Shown here one piece after another: positions 53,337-62,691 of a stretch of DNA of 64,000 nucleotides. Each line of letters starts with the position of its first letter. Position 1 is the stretch's first letter. The stretch is from Chryseosolibacter sp036402075 (GTDB lineage: Bacteria; Bacteroidota; Bacteroidia; Cytophagales; Cyclobacteriaceae): the NCBI GenBank assembly GCA_036402075.1, contig DASWTP010000064.1:1-64000 (forward strand). The letters run 5' to 3'. The notes beneath the pieces are model-generated. The model was not told the DNA's origin. It worked only from the letters and a program-made list of their open reading frames with translations, and ran no database searches. A program made the translations under genes and the position numbers.

Positions 53337-55598
53337 ATGGGAAAAAAGAAAAAACAAGAACGCTCAAAAAGCAAAAAGAAAAAGAACAGAGATCAGGTCG
53401 GAAAAATTTACGCTCAGATCCTCAGCGTGCTCGATGAGCAAGCCGGCAAAGGCATAACCTTAAAGCAAATCATCAAGAAGCTTAGCATTAAAAAGAAAGA
53501 AGACATCAAAAAGGCCGGTTTCTTTCTGGACGACCTGGTCGAAGAAGGCAGAATCACCCAACTTAATAACGGCAGTTATGTCGGGGGCGGCAGTCGCCCC
53601 GGTGGCGGACGCACAAAATCCGGTGAAGAGTTCCAGGGCATCGTTGATCATGTGAATTCACGTTTTGCATACGTTAAGATAGGTGAAGACAAGGATGACG
53701 TTTATGTTAAGACACAAGACCTGATGTCGGCAGTCGATGGAGACACCGTGAAGGTGGCGATCTTCCCGACTCGCCACGGAGATCATCCGGAAGGCAAAGT
53801 ACTGGAAATCGTAAAACGCAGCCGAAATCGCTTTGTCGGCAAAATCGAAGTATCCAAAAACTTCGCATTCGTTGTTGCGGACGCAAGAAAAATCCATACC
53901 GATTTTTTCATTTATCCGGAGCATATCAATGAGGCAAAATCAGGTGACAAGGTAATTATTGAAGTTACCTCGTGGGCGGACGATGACCGCAAGCCTGAAG
54001 CGAAGGTTGTCCAGGTGTTAGGAAAAGCAGGCGAAAACGAAGCTGAGATCCACTCGATCATGGCTGAGTTTGACTTGCCCTTTAAGTTTCCCGAACAGGT
54101 TCAGCGCGAGTCGGAAAAAATAGAAGAAGGCATCACCGCCCAGGAAATCAAGAAGCGAAGGGATTTTCGGGACGTAACAACGTTCACAATTGACCCGGCA
54201 GATGCGAAGGATTTCGATGATGCACTTTCCTTCAAGCGGCTTGACAACGGAAGGTATGAGATCGGAGTTCATATCGCTGATGTGACGCATTACGTGAAGC
54301 CAAATACCGCGTTGGAACATGAAGCCTATGATCGGGCAACATCCGTCTACCTCGTAGACAGAACAATCCCGATGCTACCTGAGAGACTGTCAAATGAACT
54401 GTGTTCCTTACGTCCCAACGAAGACAAGCTTACCTTCGCTGCTGTTTTTGAAATGGACGACCGTGGGAAGATTCACAACGAATGGTTTGGCCGAACCATC
54501 ATTCACTCCGACAAAAGGTTCACCTACGAAGAAGCACAAGAAGTGCTGGAAACGGGTCTTGGTGCCTTTGTTGAAGAGCTGACAATTCTCAATGATCTGG
54601 CGAAAAAGCTTCGCAAGGAACGCTTTCAGAAGGGCGCAGTGAATTTTGAAACAACGGAGGTGAAGTTTAAGCTTGATGAAAAAGGAAAGCCGCTGGCGGT
54701 GATTCCCAAAATCAGGAAAGACGCACATAAGCTGATTGAAGAGTTTATGCTTCTTGCAAATAAACAAGTGGCAACTTTTGTCTTCAACTACAAGAAGGGA
54801 CGTGAAAAAAACACGTTCGTTTATCGTACCCACGATCTGCCAGACGAAGAGCGTGTCAAAGACTTTGCCATGTTTGCACGGCAGTTTGGTCATACGATGC
54901 AGGTTGATGAAAGTTCGATTAGCAAGTCATTGAACAACCTCATGGAGTCAATTGAAGGGAAGCCTGAGCAAAATGTTCTTGAGCAGCTTGCGATCAGAAC
55001 AATGGCAAAGGCGAAATACACTACTGATCCGAAAGGCCACTTCGGGCTTGCGTTCCCGCACTATTCGCACTTTACCTCTCCTATCCGCAGATATCCTGAC
55101 ATGATGGTTCACCGTTTGTTGCAGATGTACCTTGATGACGAAAAACCTGCCAGCAAAACCGAGTTTGAAGAGCGAAGCATTCATTCATCCGAACGCGAAA
55201 AACGTGCGGCTGATGCCGAGCGGGCTTCGATCAAGTACAAGCAGGTAGAATACATGACCTATGCAGAAAAGAAAGTGTATGAAGGATTGATTTCCGGAGT
55301 GACGGAGTGGGGAATTTACGTGGAGATCATCGAGACGAAATGCGAGGGGATGATTCGCATGTCGGATCTCACCGATGATTTTTACGAATTCGATGAAAAA
55401 AAGTATCGCGTTATCGGTCGCAAGACGAAAAAGGTTTACACGCTCGGTGACAAGATCACCGTAAAGGTTAAGCGGACGGATATAGACAAGCGATTGATCG
55501 ATTTGGTGCTTATCACGGAAAAGCCGGCTATTCAGAAAGGCAACACCAAAACGATGGACGAAGACGAGGACGAGAAATATAACGATGAGAAGTTCTGA
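53337..55598 (+). CDS. rnr: Ribonuclease R
   Basis: RNase R is a processive 3'-5' exoribonuclease that degrades structured RNA. The 753-residue protein has a Lys-rich N-terminus, cold-shock domains (about 95-240), the RNB catalytic domain with DPADAKDFDDA (acidic active site, about 285-295), the conserved YSHFTSPIRRYPD block, and a C-terminal S1 domain (about 645-725). The overall length and domain order match RNase R rather than RNase II. It is the last gene of the exonuclease pair. Confidence 0.96.
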   Translation: MGKKKKQERSKSKKKKNRDQVGKIYAQILSVLDEQAGKGITLKQIIKKLSIKKKEDIKKAGFFLDDLVEEGRITQLNNGSYVGGGSRPGGGRTKSGEEFQGIVDHVNSRFAYVKIGEDKDDVYVKTQDLMSAVDGDTVKVAIFPTRHGDHPEGKVLEIVKRSRNRFVGKIEVSKNFAFVVADARKIHTDFFIYPEHINEAKSGDKVIIEVTSWADDDRKPEAKVVQVLGKAGENEAEIHSIMAEFDLPFKFPEQVQRESEKIEEGITAQEIKKRRDFRDVTTFTIDPADAKDFDDALSFKRLDNGRYEIGVHIADVTHYVKPNTALEHEAYDRATSVYLVDRTIPMLPERLSNELCSLRPNEDKLTFAAVFEMDDRGKIHNEWFGRTIIHSDKRFTYEEAQEVLETGLGAFVEELTILNDLAKKLRKERFQKGAVNFETTEVKFKLDEKGKPLAVIPKIRKDAHKLIEEFMLLANKQVATFVFNYKKGREKNTFVYRTHDLPDEERVKDFAMFARQFGHTMQVDESSISKSLNNLMESIEGKPEQNVLEQLAIRTMAKAKYTTDPKGHFGLAFPHYSHFTSPIRRYPDMMVHRLLQMYLDDEKPASKTEFEERSIHSSEREKRAADAERASIKYKQVEYMTYAEKKVYEGLISGVTEWGIYVEIIETKCEGMIRMSDLTDDFYEFDEKKYRVIGRKTKKVYTLGDKITVKVKRTDIDKRLIDLVLITEKPAIQKGNTKTMDEDEDEKYNDEKF

Positions 55599-55600
55599 AA

Positions 55601-55688
55601 GCTGCAAGTTTCAACCTTCGAATTCCAAGTCTCGTTGACGAGAAAGAAGAATGCAAAGCTTAACCTGGCTTGGGGCTAAAACTTGCAG
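55601..55688. repeat. GCTGCAAGTTT inverted repeat
   Basis: GCTGCAAGTTT (55601-55611) and its reverse complement AAACTTGCAGC (55678-55688) enclose 66 bases in the gap after rnr. It resembles the other inverted-word repeats of the window. Confidence 0.6.
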
Positions 55689-55756
55689 CCAACCAGATTG
55701 CACGGTCGCGAAAACAAAATCAAGCCATTTCGGTTATTCTGATTATTTAAACCCTA

Positions 55757-56719
55757 ATGAACTACTACCTCTCGCTCGTTGAAAAGGAAATCAAGGCTGC
55801 AAAATTTGGCAGGCAGCCTGAGTCTTTGTACGAACCCATTCGATACATCATGAGCCTTGGCGGCAAACGACTGCGACCATTGCTTGTGCTTTCCGCCTAT
55901 TCTCTTTACAAGGAAAATGTTAAAGAAATTGTACCCTATGCCGCAGCTGTGGAGGCATTTCACAACTTCACGCTGATGCATGACGACATCATGGACAAAG
56001 CCCCGCTTCGCAGGGGAAAACAAACGGTTCACAAAAAATGGAACGTAAACACGGCAATCCTTTCAGGCGATGTGATGCTGGTGAAGGTCTACGATATGTT
56101 TCTTTCGCTTGAAGGGGACAAACTGAAAGAAGTATTGAGGGCGTTCAACAGGTGCGCAGCCGAAGTATGTGAAGGCCAGCAGTGGGACATGGAGTTTGAA
56201 ACAACCGACAACGTTTCAGAGGCACAATATATAAACATGATCAGGCTGAAAACCGCTGTTTTGCTGGGGTTCAGTCTTGAGCTGGGAGCAATTCTCGGGG
56301 GTGCGTCTTCAGATGATAGAAAAGCATTGCGGGAGTTTGGAGTGAATATCGGGATCGGATTTCAACTGAAAGATGATTTGCTTGATGCCTATGCCGACCC
56401 AAAAAAATTCGGAAAGCAGGTTGGTGGTGACATCATTGCAAACAAAAAAACTATTCTTCTGATCAATGCCCTGGCAAAAGCTAAAGGAGACAATGCCAAA
56501 AATCTTTCGCGGTGGCTTACGGAAAAAAAATTCAGCAAATCCCAAAAGGTTGCGGCAATTAAGGAAATCTACGATTCCGTAGGCGTTCAAAAAACGGTTC
56601 AAAAGAAAATAAACAATTACTTCAAAAAAGGTTTTAAGAACCTGGAGTCAATCGCTCCGTCACAGCAGAAAGAGTTTCTTGTTGAATTCACTAAGAGTTT
56701 GATCGAACGAGAGGTTTAG
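55757..56719 (+). CDS. Polyprenyl (trans-isoprenyl) diphosphate synthase
   Basis: The 320-residue enzyme condenses isopentenyl diphosphate onto an allylic primer. It carries the first Asp-rich motif DDIMD (76-80) and the second DDLLD (206-210), plus the GGKRLRP substrate-binding block (35-41). Such proteins make the side chain of menaquinone or related long isoprenoids; the exact chain length depends on the residues before the first motif and cannot be set here. No signal peptide. Confidence 0.93.
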   Translation: MNYYLSLVEKEIKAAKFGRQPESLYEPIRYIMSLGGKRLRPLLVLSAYSLYKENVKEIVPYAAAVEAFHNFTLMHDDIMDKAPLRRGKQTVHKKWNVNTAILSGDVMLVKVYDMFLSLEGDKLKEVLRAFNRCAAEVCEGQQWDMEFETTDNVSEAQYINMIRLKTAVLLGFSLELGAILGGASSDDRKALREFGVNIGIGFQLKDDLLDAYADPKKFGKQVGGDIIANKKTILLINALAKAKGDNAKNLSRWLTEKKFSKSQKVAAIKEIYDSVGVQKTVQKKINNYFKKGFKNLESIAPSQQKEFLVEFTKSLIEREV

Positions 56720-56853
56720 TTAGAGGTTCCGTGGTTTGACTTTTGCGTTTTAGCTGGTCACCAGGAATACTAATCTAAGCGAAACGTGGAACCCGCTAAC
56801 CCGAAACAGATTTTGTCCTTGCGGATTCTGTCAGCATCTCGTAACTTCCCTTC

Positions 56854-57702
56854 ATGCTTACTTCCGATCAAATTGCCGCTTACCACCGCGATGGCTACCT
56901 GATTCTTAAACGCTTTTTCAGCAGAGCCGAGATTGAAAAGTTGTACCAAACAGCGCTGCAGGACGATGCTATGAAGAAGAATGCGCTCGATCTGAATGAT
57001 CAAACAGGAAAGAAGACCCGTCTGTCATTGTGGTTTACGCCTGGTAACGATGTCTTCGGATACATGACACGTAGCAAACGCATGATTGAAGCCATTAAGC
57101 CGTTGCTCGACAGCGATTCCCCTGTTTGTCATTTTCATTCCAAGCTCATGCAAAAGGAACCGCGTGTTGGTGGTGCATGGGAATGGCACCAGGACTATGG
57201 CTACTGGTATAAAAATCAGTTCATGTTCCCCGATCAACTTATCAGCGTCATGGTCGCGTTAACCGAGGCCAACAAACAGAACGGATGCCTGCAGGTAATC
57301 AAAGGGTCGCACAAGCTCGGTCGCGTTAACCATGGATTCGCGGGTGAGCAGGTTGGAGCAGACATGGTGATGGTTAATAACGCGCTCAAAACCATGCCGC
57401 TGGTCTACTGCGAGCTCGAACCAGGCGATGCGTTAATCTTCCACTCAAATTTGTTGCACCGGTCTGAAGCAAATCTCTCTGACCGGCCGCGGTGGTCTGT
57501 TATTTCGTGCTATAATTCTCAGTCGAATCTTGCTTATAACGAAACTTCTAACGCGTGGAAAGTGCCGGTGGAAATTGTGCCAGACAACGCAATTCTCGAC
57601 TGGAAAGCCGAATCGCTCTCCAATGCCGACTTCCTGAAGAAAGAAAATGACCCCGCGTTGAAAGAAACCGGGTGGGAGAAAGAAGTACCGACCAATAAAT
57701 GA
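56854..57702 (+). CDS. Phytanoyl-CoA dioxygenase (PhyH) family oxygenase
   Basis: The 282-residue protein is a non-haem Fe(II)/2-oxoglutarate-dependent oxygenase. The iron ligands are visible as His112-x-Asp114 in EWHQDYGYW and the distal His202 in NLLHRSEAN, with Arg211/Arg213 for 2-oxoglutarate. The natural substrate is unknown; bacterial PhyH proteins hydroxylate diverse small molecules. It precedes the MFS gene on the same strand, separated by a TAAAATC-word repeat. Confidence 0.9.
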   Translation: MLTSDQIAAYHRDGYLILKRFFSRAEIEKLYQTALQDDAMKKNALDLNDQTGKKTRLSLWFTPGNDVFGYMTRSKRMIEAIKPLLDSDSPVCHFHSKLMQKEPRVGGAWEWHQDYGYWYKNQFMFPDQLISVMVALTEANKQNGCLQVIKGSHKLGRVNHGFAGEQVGADMVMVNNALKTMPLVYCELEPGDALIFHSNLLHRSEANLSDRPRWSVISCYNSQSNLAYNETSNAWKVPVEIVPDNAILDWKAESLSNADFLKKENDPALKETGWEKEVPTNK

Positions 57703-57787
57703 TTTTAGATTTTAGATTTTAAGATCTGCGAATCTTACTGTGTACTGCACACACATCATAAATCTCAAATCTAAAATCTTAAATTTT
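57703..57787. repeat. TAAAATC-word intergenic repeat, inverted arms
   Basis: The arm GATTTTAGATTTTAGATTTT starts the block, which ends with the opposite-orientation words AATCTCAAATCTAAAATCTT, forming a long inverted repeat. The PhyH stop codon lies directly before it. Confidence 0.75.
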
Positions 57788-57850
57788 CCATCCGCGGTTT
57801 CGTGAATCAGGAGACGCGCCTTATCTTACCTCTTCAATCTAAACCTTAAT

Positions 57851-59050
57851 ATGAAGCCGATAGACATTTCAAAACTTTCCCTGATGATGCTGCTCGAGTA
57901 TTTTATCTGGGGTGCATGGTACGTAACAATGGGCACGTACATGTCAGAATTTCTCGGAGCAAGCGGAACTCAAATCGGGGCGGCTTACAGCGCGCTCGCA
58001 ATTGCCACCATCATTTCGCCATTCTTTGTCGGGATGGTGGCCGATCGTTATTTCGCTGCACAAAAGATTATGGGTGTGCTTCACCTGTTGGGCGGTGCCT
58101 TATTGTACTTCGCAACTCAGGTGGATGATAACTCTACTTTTTACTGGATCATTTTATTTTATTCGCTCCTTTATATGCCTACCATCGCCTTGTCGAACTC
58201 GATCGCCTTTGGCCAGATGACAGACCCCGGCAAACAATTTCCGTGGATCCGAGTGTTTGGCACCGTGGGCTGGATCGTGGCCGGCTTGATGATAGGCGCA
58301 TTGGCCATTGAAAAAACAGAATTTACGTTTCACATGGCGGCAATAGCCTCAGTGGTCCTCGGCCTTTTTAGCTTCCTCCTGCCGAACACGCCACCAAAGG
58401 GCAAGTCAGCGGACGCCACAGCGTCAAGTGCAATTGGTGCAGACGCTTTTGTTCTCTTTAAAGACCGCCCTTACCTGGTCTTTTTTATCGCTGCTATCCT
58501 CGTTTGTATCCCTCTCTCTTTTTATTATGGCTTCGCCAACGTCTTCCTGAACGAGATCGGGATGGAAAACGCAGCAAGCAAAATGATTTTGGGCCAGGTT
58601 TCCGAAGCGGTATTCATTCTGGCAATTCCATTTTTGTTCAATCGTATCGGTGTAAAGAACATGCTCATTCTCGGAATGCTGGCGTGGATCCTTCGTTACG
58701 TTGCCTTTGCGTATGGGGACGTGGACGCAAACGTGTGGATGCTCTTCGCGGGTATTATTCTTCACGGAATTTGCTACGACTTCTTTTTTGTAACCGGGTA
58801 CATGTACACCGAAAAGAAGGCTGGCGAGAAAATCAAGAACGCAGCGCAAGGGCTTTTCACGTTTGCAACCTATGGTGTTGGAATGGTGATCGGAACTCGC
58901 TTTTCCGGATTTGTGACTGATCACTATACGGAAAATTCAGTTCGCAACTGGACAAGCATCTGGTGGGTTCCTGCAGGTATCGCGGTAGCTGTGCTCGTGT
59001 ATTTCTTAGTTTTCTTCAACGAGAAAAAAGAAATCAAAGAGGCTGCATAA
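57851..59050 (+). CDS. MFS transporter, nucleoside:H+ symporter family
   Basis: The 399-residue protein has about twelve hydrophobic segments. Its opening LMMLLEYFIWGAWYVTMGTYM is typical of the NupG/XapB-type nucleoside symporters of Bacteroidota. The central cytoplasmic loop (about 180-195) is short and charged. It would import a nucleoside or related glycoside with protons. The neighbouring oxidoreductase, DUF1080 and PhyH genes suggest a metabolic locus, so the natural substrate may be different. Confidence 0.88.
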   Translation: MKPIDISKLSLMMLLEYFIWGAWYVTMGTYMSEFLGASGTQIGAAYSALAIATIISPFFVGMVADRYFAAQKIMGVLHLLGGALLYFATQVDDNSTFYWIILFYSLLYMPTIALSNSIAFGQMTDPGKQFPWIRVFGTVGWIVAGLMIGALAIEKTEFTFHMAAIASVVLGLFSFLLPNTPPKGKSADATASSAIGADAFVLFKDRPYLVFFIAAILVCIPLSFYYGFANVFLNEIGMENAASKMILGQVSEAVFILAIPFLFNRIGVKNMLILGMLAWILRYVAFAYGDVDANVWMLFAGIILHGICYDFFFVTGYMYTEKKAGEKIKNAAQGLFTFATYGVGMVIGTRFSGFVTDHYTENSVRNWTSIWWVPAGIAVAVLVYFLVFFNEKKEIKEAA

Positions 59051-59057
59051 AAAACTG

Positions 59058-59083
59058 GAGCTTCGGGCTACGAGCTTTGAGCC
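59058..59083. repeat. AGCTCG-word intergenic repeat (reverse copy)
   Basis: The block GGAGCTTCGGGCTACGAGCT is largely the reverse complement of the words at 48970-49003. Confidence 0.6.
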
Positions 59084-59183
59084 AGTGCATTCGTTCACTT
59101 TAAGTTGTCGACATTGATTGATATTAGATCCGTGAAAAACGGTAGAAACAGAAACTATAAACAACAAACAACAAACCTTTTCT

Positions 59184-60374
59184 ATGAAAATTGCCATGCT
59201 CGGTTCCGGCTTCATCGGAAGATTCTATGCCGACTCCCTTCAGGGATACAGAAGTAAAGACAAAATTGTTTCGATCTATTCGCGCAGGGAAGAGAGCGCA
59301 AAAAAATTCGCGACAGACTATAACGTTGCGTTTGTTACAACCAATATGGAAGAGGCGATTGCGCGTCCGGAAGTTGAAGTGGTTTGTATCTCTCTTCCAA
59401 ACAATCTGCACGAGGAGGCAGTAATGCTTTGCTGCAAACATAAAAAAGCGGTAATCACAACGAAGCCTCTTGGAAGAAATGCAGCGGAAGCCAAACGAAT
59501 GCTCGAAGCAGTTGAAAAAGCCGGTATCTTCAATGGATACCTGGAGGATCTCGTATACACACCAAAGTTTATCAAAGCCCAGGAGAGCGTGAAAAATGGT
59601 GCGCTCGGCAGAATCCTTTGGGCGAAGTCTCGCGAAACTCACCCTGGCCCTCACAGCGATTGGTTCTGGGATATTGAACAAGCTGGTGGCGGATGCATCC
59701 TCGATCTGGGTTGCCATTGCGTGGAAATTACCAGAAGCTACATTGGTAAAGACATCAAGCCCGTTGAAGTGATGTGTTGGGCCGACACACAAGTAAAGCC
59801 CATCGATGCTGAAGATCACGCCATCGGTTTGGTGAAATATGAGAACGGTGCCATCGGCCAATTTGAAGTCAGCTGGACATTCAGGGGCGGGCTTGACTTG
59901 CGCGATGAAGTGATGGGAACGGAAGGAACAATCTGGATCAACAGTTTCCTTCGCACCGGTTTTGAGATGTTCACAACGGGAAAGGGCGGAGATTATATCG
60001 CAGAGAAGGCCGAAAGCAATTCCGGTTGGTTGTTCCCGGTAGGCGATGAACTGAACGAGCTTGGGTACAACCACATGTTTGCGGATATGTTTGACTCGAT
60101 GGAGAAAGGCAAAGCACCGAAGGAAACGTTTTACGATGGATATGTAGTGAACGCGGTGCTTGATGCTGCATACAAATCCGCGAAGACAAAAAATTGGGAG
60201 CCGGTGAACCTGGAGATCTGGAGAGGAAGAACAGGCGTGTCTAAAGACAGTCACTTGCAGGAATACGATAAAGATCACTACCTGGTGAAGGAAGAAGTAA
60301 CGCACTATGGCGCGAAGAAGGTGATCATTAAAAACAAAAAGACTGGAAAGATCACCGAAAAGGTGCTTTCATAA
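59184..60374 (+). CDS. Gfo/Idh/MocA family oxidoreductase
   Basis: The 396-residue protein has an N-terminal NAD(P)-binding Rossmann fold (GSGFIG at 7-12) and the family's C-terminal alpha/beta domain. The usual EKP motif is replaced by TKP in ITTKPLG; the catalytic-region His is in GCHCVEITR. Members act on sugars, inositols or sugar-like substrates. A DUF1080 gene and an MFS permease lie close by, consistent with sugar oxidation. It ends at a perfect terminator hairpin. No signal peptide. Confidence 0.9.
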   Translation: MKIAMLGSGFIGRFYADSLQGYRSKDKIVSIYSRREESAKKFATDYNVAFVTTNMEEAIARPEVEVVCISLPNNLHEEAVMLCCKHKKAVITTKPLGRNAAEAKRMLEAVEKAGIFNGYLEDLVYTPKFIKAQESVKNGALGRILWAKSRETHPGPHSDWFWDIEQAGGGCILDLGCHCVEITRSYIGKDIKPVEVMCWADTQVKPIDAEDHAIGLVKYENGAIGQFEVSWTFRGGLDLRDEVMGTEGTIWINSFLRTGFEMFTTGKGGDYIAEKAESNSGWLFPVGDELNELGYNHMFADMFDSMEKGKAPKETFYDGYVVNAVLDAAYKSAKTKNWEPVNLEIWRGRTGVSKDSHLQEYDKDHYLVKEEVTHYGAKKVIIKNKKTGKITEKVLS

Positions 60375-60399
60375 TTAGCCAATGTACTAATTAGCCAAT
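60375..60399. repeat. GCCAAT-word intergenic repeat
   Basis: Repeated ATTAGCCAAT words, related to the 49873 repeat. They lead into the terminator hairpin. Confidence 0.6.
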
Positions 60400-60437
60400 A
60401 TGCCAATGGATGCGGTGCGTTCATTGGCATTTTTTTC
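60400..60437 (+). terminator. Rho-independent terminator after the Gfo/Idh gene
   Basis: ATGCCAATG (60400-60408) pairs with CATTGGCAT (60422-60430), followed by six T residues. The stem is built from repeat words of the same family as at 49873. Confidence 0.85.
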
Positions 60438-60451
60438 TGTTTTGATGAGTA

Positions 60452-61636
60452 CTAGTTCTTGCGACCCACTGTTTCCCTTATGATTCCACAAAACTTCTCT
60501 GCGAGGATTTTTCGCGAATATTTCTCCTCTGCCAGCTGCCGTGCACGTTGTTGCGCAAGTTTGATTCTCGCACGGGAGTTCAGGAATTCGCTAAGCTTCG
60601 AAACGAACTCGCCAGGATTGTTGTCGAACGAAAAACCAAGAAAATTTTCGTTGATCTCCTGACGGATCCATCCGCCAAAGTTTGTGATGATCATCTTCCC
60701 TGCGGCAAGTGCATCGAAGTACTTGTTAGGAGATCCTGTCTGTAGAATGGGGAATGGCAAATAGGAGATAAATGCCGCATCGGTCACATTCATAAGTTCA
60801 CGAACCCCTTCGCGATTTTGAAAGCCTTTAAACGAGACGTTGGTCAGCCCGTTCGATATTCTGCGAACGAGCGCAGTCTCCGTAGCACCGGCACCGCAAA
60901 GGATAAAATGCACGGGTAGCTTCGCATTGTCAGCAGCTTGCGCAGCGTCCAGGAAATCATGAAGTCCGTTTGCAAAGCCCAGCGCTCCGATGTACGAAAT
61001 CACAAACTTTCCCTCGACTCTAAATTTCTTTTCGAGCACTGGATCTTTTTCTTCCGGCCGATAAAAGTCAGTATCGGCCATGTTCGGAATCTGGTGCACG
61101 TTTGCCTGCGGATGCACTTTCAGGACTCCTGCCTCTATTGATGGTGACAGAGCGACCACCGACTCTGCACGCATATAGATTCTTTTTTCGAGATTCCGCA
61201 AATAAGTTTTTAACAGCGGATTCTTTATAAATCCCATTTCAATCGGAGCCTCAGGCCAGAGATCACCAACCTCAAAGATGAACGGAATATTACGTTGCTT
61301 TTTTATCCGCATGGCAGCACCGCCAACGGTGAGCGGAACTGAGATGGCGTAGACAAGGCCGATGTTATCAATCTTCCGACTTTCTCGTATCGCGCCATTC
61401 ATAAAACGAAGGAAGGAAAAACTGCGATCTAAAAATCCGAAACTGTTGTTGTACGAAATCTTTAAATAATGAACTTCAATTCCGTCAACATCCTCAATGC
61501 CACTTTTATCATTCGATCCTGTAATCACAACCGTTTCAATCCCGCTATCGACCAGCGCCTTGGCCAGATAATATGATCGGATGGCCCCTCCTTCATAAGG
61601 TGTGTTAAAGTGTTGATGAAGGATGAGCACTTTCAT
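60452..61636 (-). CDS. Glycosyltransferase family 4 (WbuB-like)
   Basis: The 394-residue protein has the GT-B fold of family 4: an N-terminal QHFNTPYEGGAIRSYYLAKAL block and the C-terminal nucleotide-sugar domain with ISYIGALGFANGLHDFL and GSPNKYFDALAAGKMIITN. Such enzymes add a sugar from a nucleotide donor during polysaccharide or O-antigen-type synthesis. No signal peptide. No neighbouring polysaccharide genes were seen in the window. Confidence 0.92.
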   Translation of the reverse strand: MKVLILHQHFNTPYEGGAIRSYYLAKALVDSGIETVVITGSNDKSGIEDVDGIEVHYLKISYNNSFGFLDRSFSFLRFMNGAIRESRKIDNIGLVYAISVPLTVGGAAMRIKKQRNIPFIFEVGDLWPEAPIEMGFIKNPLLKTYLRNLEKRIYMRAESVVALSPSIEAGVLKVHPQANVHQIPNMADTDFYRPEEKDPVLEKKFRVEGKFVISYIGALGFANGLHDFLDAAQAADNAKLPVHFILCGAGATETALVRRISNGLTNVSFKGFQNREGVRELMNVTDAAFISYLPFPILQTGSPNKYFDALAAGKMIITNFGGWIRQEINENFLGFSFDNNPGEFVSKLSEFLNSRARIKLAQQRARQLAEEKYSRKILAEKFCGIIRETVGRKN

Positions 61637-61664
61637 GGTGCAAAGAAAGGAAATCAGATTTAAG

Positions 61665-61682
61665 TCCCGATAGCTATCGGGA
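61665..61682. repeat. 18-bp perfect palindrome
   Basis: TCCCGATAGCTATCGGGA is self-complementary and lies 28 bases upstream of the glycosyltransferase ATG, next to a TAAAATC-word tract. Confidence 0.7.
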
Positions 61683-61723
61683 TTAGATTTTCGATTTTTT
61701 AGATTTTAGATTTTAGATTTTCG
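61683..61723. repeat. TAAAATC-word intergenic repeat
   Basis: GATTTT-type words in tandem (read as AAAATC on the minus strand), the third copy of this repeat family in the window. Confidence 0.7.
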
Positions 61724-61870
61724 GAATTCCATTTTTTCCAGGAGGTATCGACTACAAAAAACCTTGGCGTGCTTTGCGCCTCCTTCGCGAACGTTGCGGT
61801 TAAATGCATTTGACGAACGGTGTTGGCTTCATCAGGCAAATTCTACATCTTACAACAAGAAATAAATTCT

Positions 61871-62458
61871 ATGAAGAAACTATTCACCATCGTGCTTGTC
61901 GGACTATGCAGCGTTGCTCTCGCACAAAAGTCGATGTTCAATGGAAAAGACCTGTCTGGATGGAAGATCCATGGAACCGAGAAGTGGTTCGTTGAAGGGG
62001 GCGAGCTTATATGCGAAAGCGGCCCTGATAAACAATATGGCTACCTGGTGTCAGACTCAAAGTTCAAAGACTTTGAGTTGAAGCTGGAATTTAAACAGGA
62101 GTCAAACGGGAACAGTGGAGTTTTTTTCCATTGTTCCATCGAGGGAACTACGATTGCAGGTTGGCAAGCGGAAGTTGCACCAAAAGACAAGCACACGGGT
62201 GGGATTTATGAATCGTATGGACGCGGCTGGCTGATCAAACCGGATGCTGAGAAGCAGAAAGCGCTAAAAGAAGGTGAATGGAACGAAATGATCGTTCGCA
62301 TGAAAGGCAATACTGTAACCACCTGGCTTAATGGCCAGCAGATGGTTGAACTTACGGACGAAAAGATAGGGGCAGGCGATGGAAAAATCGCGCTGCAAAT
62401 TCATGACGGAGGTGGCGTCAAAGTTCGTTGGCGCAACATCCGAATCAAGGAATTGTAG
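61871..62458 (+). CDS. Secreted DUF1080 (3-keto-glycoside hydrolase-like) protein
   Basis: The 195-residue product starts at the ATG at 61871, giving a signal peptide ending in VALAQ (about residue 18). The mature part is the DUF1080 concanavalin-like fold, opening with FNGKDLSGWKIHG and including NSGVFFHCSI and EWNEMIVRMKGN. DUF1080 members have been linked to hydrolysis of 3-keto-glycosides. It lies in the same metabolic region as the Gfo/Idh enzyme and MFS permease. Confidence 0.88.
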   Translation: MKKLFTIVLVGLCSVALAQKSMFNGKDLSGWKIHGTEKWFVEGGELICESGPDKQYGYLVSDSKFKDFELKLEFKQESNGNSGVFFHCSIEGTTIAGWQAEVAPKDKHTGGIYESYGRGWLIKPDAEKQKALKEGEWNEMIVRMKGNTVTTWLNGQQMVELTDEKIGAGDGKIALQIHDGGGVKVRWRNIRIKEL

Positions 62459-62460
62459 AA

Positions 62461-62691
62461 CTACTTTTTCGCTTGTGAGCTGCGGGAGTAGGCTAAAATG
62501 TTTTGAACCGTAGCGTTTGAAGGCTGTAGCTCTGATCCCCGTAGTTCCTGGACCATACTGCTCAATTCCTTGTAAAGTGCCATCAGTTCGCTGTCGCAGA
62601 TCAACGCGTTGTCAATCTCCGTCTTCTCCTCCTCCGTAGTCTCCTGGTACAAGTACCGAATTAAATCCGTCTGGGTAAAAGTTTTTATCAT
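62461..62691 (-). CDS. Small companion protein of the ECF sigma factor
   Basis: The 76-residue protein is helical with a TDLIRYLYQETTEEEKTEI motif at its start. Its first 80 bases overlap the 3' end of the sigma-factor gene in another frame. Small proteins in this arrangement are common beside Bacteroidota ECF sigma factors and may act as short anti-sigma-like regulators. No catalytic motif. Confidence 0.75.
   Translation of the reverse strand: MIKTFTQTDLIRYLYQETTEEEKTEIDNALICDSELMALYKELSSMVQELRGSELQPSNATVQNILAYSRSSQAKK

Noticed and set aside
59124..60305. A 393-codon open frame antisense to the Gfo/Idh gene
   Set aside because: It lies fully opposite a well-supported enzyme gene, has no recognisable domain, and its Cys/Phe/His-rich composition is typical of a shadow frame.
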